DNA of 64,000 nt, taken from NCBI RefSeq assembly GCF_002864685.1, contig NZ_NMQZ01000017.1, forward strand, positions 51,334-115,333, in the 5' to 3' direction. The translations under genes and the position numbers were made by a program. Below, piece after piece: positions 62,900 to 64,000 of the stretch (positions are counted from its first letter, which is position 1; each line of letters opens with the position of its first letter). The notes below the pieces were generated by a model. That model worked only from the letters and a program-made list of their open reading frames with translations, had not been told where the DNA came from and made no database searches. The DNA is from Alloalcanivorax mobilis (GTDB lineage: Bacteria; Pseudomonadota; Gammaproteobacteria; Pseudomonadales; Alcanivoracaceae).

Positions 62900-63820
62900 A
62901 TGTCAGAGTTTGAAGCTATGCAAAGCCAAGATGGTACAGCCGCAACGCCACCAGCCAAGGGTTTGGACCTGGCGTTCAGCGTCCAGCGTCCAGCGTCTGG
63001 CGTCCGGCGTCTTGTGCCCTTCCACAACACCTACCGCGCCACCGGCGTGGCCGATAAAGACGCCGGCGACATCGTGTTGCTGCACGGGTGGGGGCTGCAT
63101 GCGATTGTGTTCGACGACATCGTGCCGGCGTTGCTGGAACGGTTTCGGGTGACGGTGGTGGATTTGCCGGGCATGGGGCAGAGCCCGTTGCCCAACGACG
63201 ACTACACCCTGGCGTTTCTGGCCGAACAGGTGGCGGCGGTGATGCCGGAAAAGGCCCATCTTTTGGGCTGGTCCCTGGGCGGGCTGGTGGCGTTGCGATT
63301 GGCGCTGGATCAGCCGCAAAGGGTGCAATCGGTGATCACGGTGGCGACCACGCCGCGCTTTACCGCCAGCGACGATTGGCCGGCGGCAATGAAGCCGGCA
63401 ATCTTCGAGGCCTTCGAGCAAATGTGCCAGGAGGATTACGAAGGCACGCTGGTGCGCTTTCTGGCGCTCAACTGCAAGGGCGCCGAGAGCATGCGCCAGG
63501 ACGTGGCGCGGCTGAAAGAGATTCTTTATTTTTGCGGGCTGCCGGCTCACCGCGCCCTGCGCGAGGGCCTGGCGATTCTGCGCGACACTGATCTGCGCGG
63601 CGAGCTGGCGAGGCTGGCGATGCCGTTGCGAATGATCTTCGGCGAGCGTGACAACATCGTGCCGGCGGCGGCGATGGCCGCCATTGAACCGTTGCTGAAC
63701 GGTCAGGGCGACACCGCGCTGATCGAGCAGGTCGCCCACGTGCCGTTCCTGTCCGCCCCCGACACCTTTACCCGAGCCGTGTATGACTTCCATCGCCAAC
63801 ACCGCTTCCTGGGTGAATAA
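62900..63820 (+). CDS. bioH: Pimeloyl-ACP methyl ester carboxylesterase
   Basis: 306 residues from ATG 62900; an in-frame GTG at 63014 gives 268 residues, closer to the 256 of E. coli BioH. IVLLHGWGLHAIVFDD (oxyanion region), the nucleophile elbow GWSLGG, GERDNIVP (Asp) and VAHVPFLSAPDTF (His) complete the alpha/beta-hydrolase triad. BioH frees pimeloyl-ACP from its methyl ester. The first 38 residues are encoded partly by six heptad repeats (62972-63013) and look non-homologous, so the real start is uncertain. Overlaps bioC by 38 bp. Confidence 0.88.
   Translation: MSEFEAMQSQDGTAATPPAKGLDLAFSVQRPASGVRRLVPFHNTYRATGVADKDAGDIVLLHGWGLHAIVFDDIVPALLERFRVTVVDLPGMGQSPLPNDDYTLAFLAEQVAAVMPEKAHLLGWSLGGLVALRLALDQPQRVQSVITVATTPRFTASDDWPAAMKPAIFEAFEQMCQEDYEGTLVRFLALNCKGAESMRQDVARLKEILYFCGLPAHRALREGLAILRDTDLRGELARLAMPLRMIFGERDNIVPAAAMAAIEPLLNGQGDTALIEQVAHVPFLSAPDTFTRAVYDFHRQHRFLGE
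62972..63013. repeat. Heptad array inside the 5' end of bioH (locus I')
   Basis: Six contiguous units: GCGTTCA, GCGTCCA, GCGTCCA, GCGTCTG, GCGTCCG, GCGTCTT. They have the same orientation as the right arm of cassette I, 88 bp upstream, and end exactly at the in-frame GTG at 63014. If translation starts at 62900 they are translated. Confidence 0.9.
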
Positions 63821-64000
63821 GCGGGCGGTGGGCGAACGCTTCGGGCGCGCCGCTCGCAGCTACGACGCACACGCCGGCCTGCAACTGGCGTGCGCGCGCA
63901 CCCTGCTGGAAATGGCGCCGGCGACGCTGGCGGACCCGCGCGCCCTGGAGCTGGGTTGCGCCACCGCGCCGCTGGCGCGCGCCCAGCAGGCGCGCTGGCC
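63783..64000 (+). CDS. bioC: Malonyl-ACP O-methyltransferase (partial, runs off the window)
   Basis: About 72 residues visible. MTSIANTASWVNKRAVGERFGRAARSYDAHAGLQ has the BioC N-terminal pattern (FGRAA-x-YD-x-HA-x-LQ), followed by the SAM-binding start ALELGCATAPLARA, where family members usually have LDLGCGPG; the Gly-rich loop is thus slightly atypical. It starts biotin synthesis by methylating malonyl-ACP. ATG 63783 lies inside bioH; the rest and probably bioD lie beyond 64000. Confidence 0.9.
   Translation, partial: MTSIANTASWVNKRAVGERFGRAARSYDAHAGLQLACARTLLEMAPATLADPRALELGCATAPLARAQQARW

Overview
The window reads as a chromosomal segment of a GC-rich hydrocarbon- or fatty-acid-degrading gammaproteobacterium, most probably Alcanivorax/Alloalcanivorax. 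Reasons: the block hslVU - SPOR protein - argS - (emrAB) - priA - rpmE - malic enzyme - PBP1A - pilMNOPQ - aroKB - damX - gltBD - hemE is the gene order known from Pseudomonas-type gammaproteobacteria, and the rest is rich in acyl-CoA dehydrogenases, enoyl-CoA hydratases, a Baeyer-Villiger-type monooxygenase, esterases and short-chain dehydrogenases. The genus is an inference. No rRNA, tRNA, CRISPR array, prophage or transposase gene was recognised.

Layout. 0-9.6 kb: QueD-like pterin synthase, HIT protein, a small secreted protein, a divergent TetR/DUF2855 pair, GNAT, ACP phosphodiesterase, an SDR, a broken alpha/beta hydrolase, a 3D-domain protein, and the end of a tightly coupled BVMO-esterase-SDR operon that runs to 11.1 kb. 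11-17.5 kb: LEA-type lipoprotein, macro-domain protein, nicotinate phosphoribosyltransferase, arylsulfatase, outer-membrane phospholipase A, Trm112-like protein. 17.5-25.5 kb: fatty-acid oxidation cluster (two ~600-residue acyl-CoA dehydrogenases flanking two enoyl-CoA hydratases on the other strand), then a lipoprotein carboxylesterase. 25.6-55.9 kb: the conserved housekeeping block, with an EmrAB-type efflux pair lying between argS and priA. 55.9-60.3 kb: a candidate small RNA, thioesterase, PhhB, acyl-CoA dehydrogenase, a ComB-like phosphatase and ComF. 60.3-64 kb: biotin operon bioB-bioF-bioH-bioC behind a BirA-type operator; bioC runs off the window.

The most striking non-coding structure is a family of about ten repeat cassettes spread through the window. 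Each has two arms built from tandem 7-nt units (a locus-specific constant pentamer plus two variable bases). The arms face each other as reverse complements, usually around a spacer with its own hairpin, and at least one arm starts or ends at the stop codon of a neighbouring gene. The unit type differs between loci but matches between the arms of most loci, which suggests arm-to-arm homogenisation. Five cassettes share a core hairpin (GTGTTTCCTG ... CAGGAAACAC). A second, unrelated element is a ~170-190 bp MITE with ~30 bp terminal inverted repeats, present twice: one copy splits a lipase-like gene, the other sits 3 bp upstream of the LEA-lipoprotein start codon.
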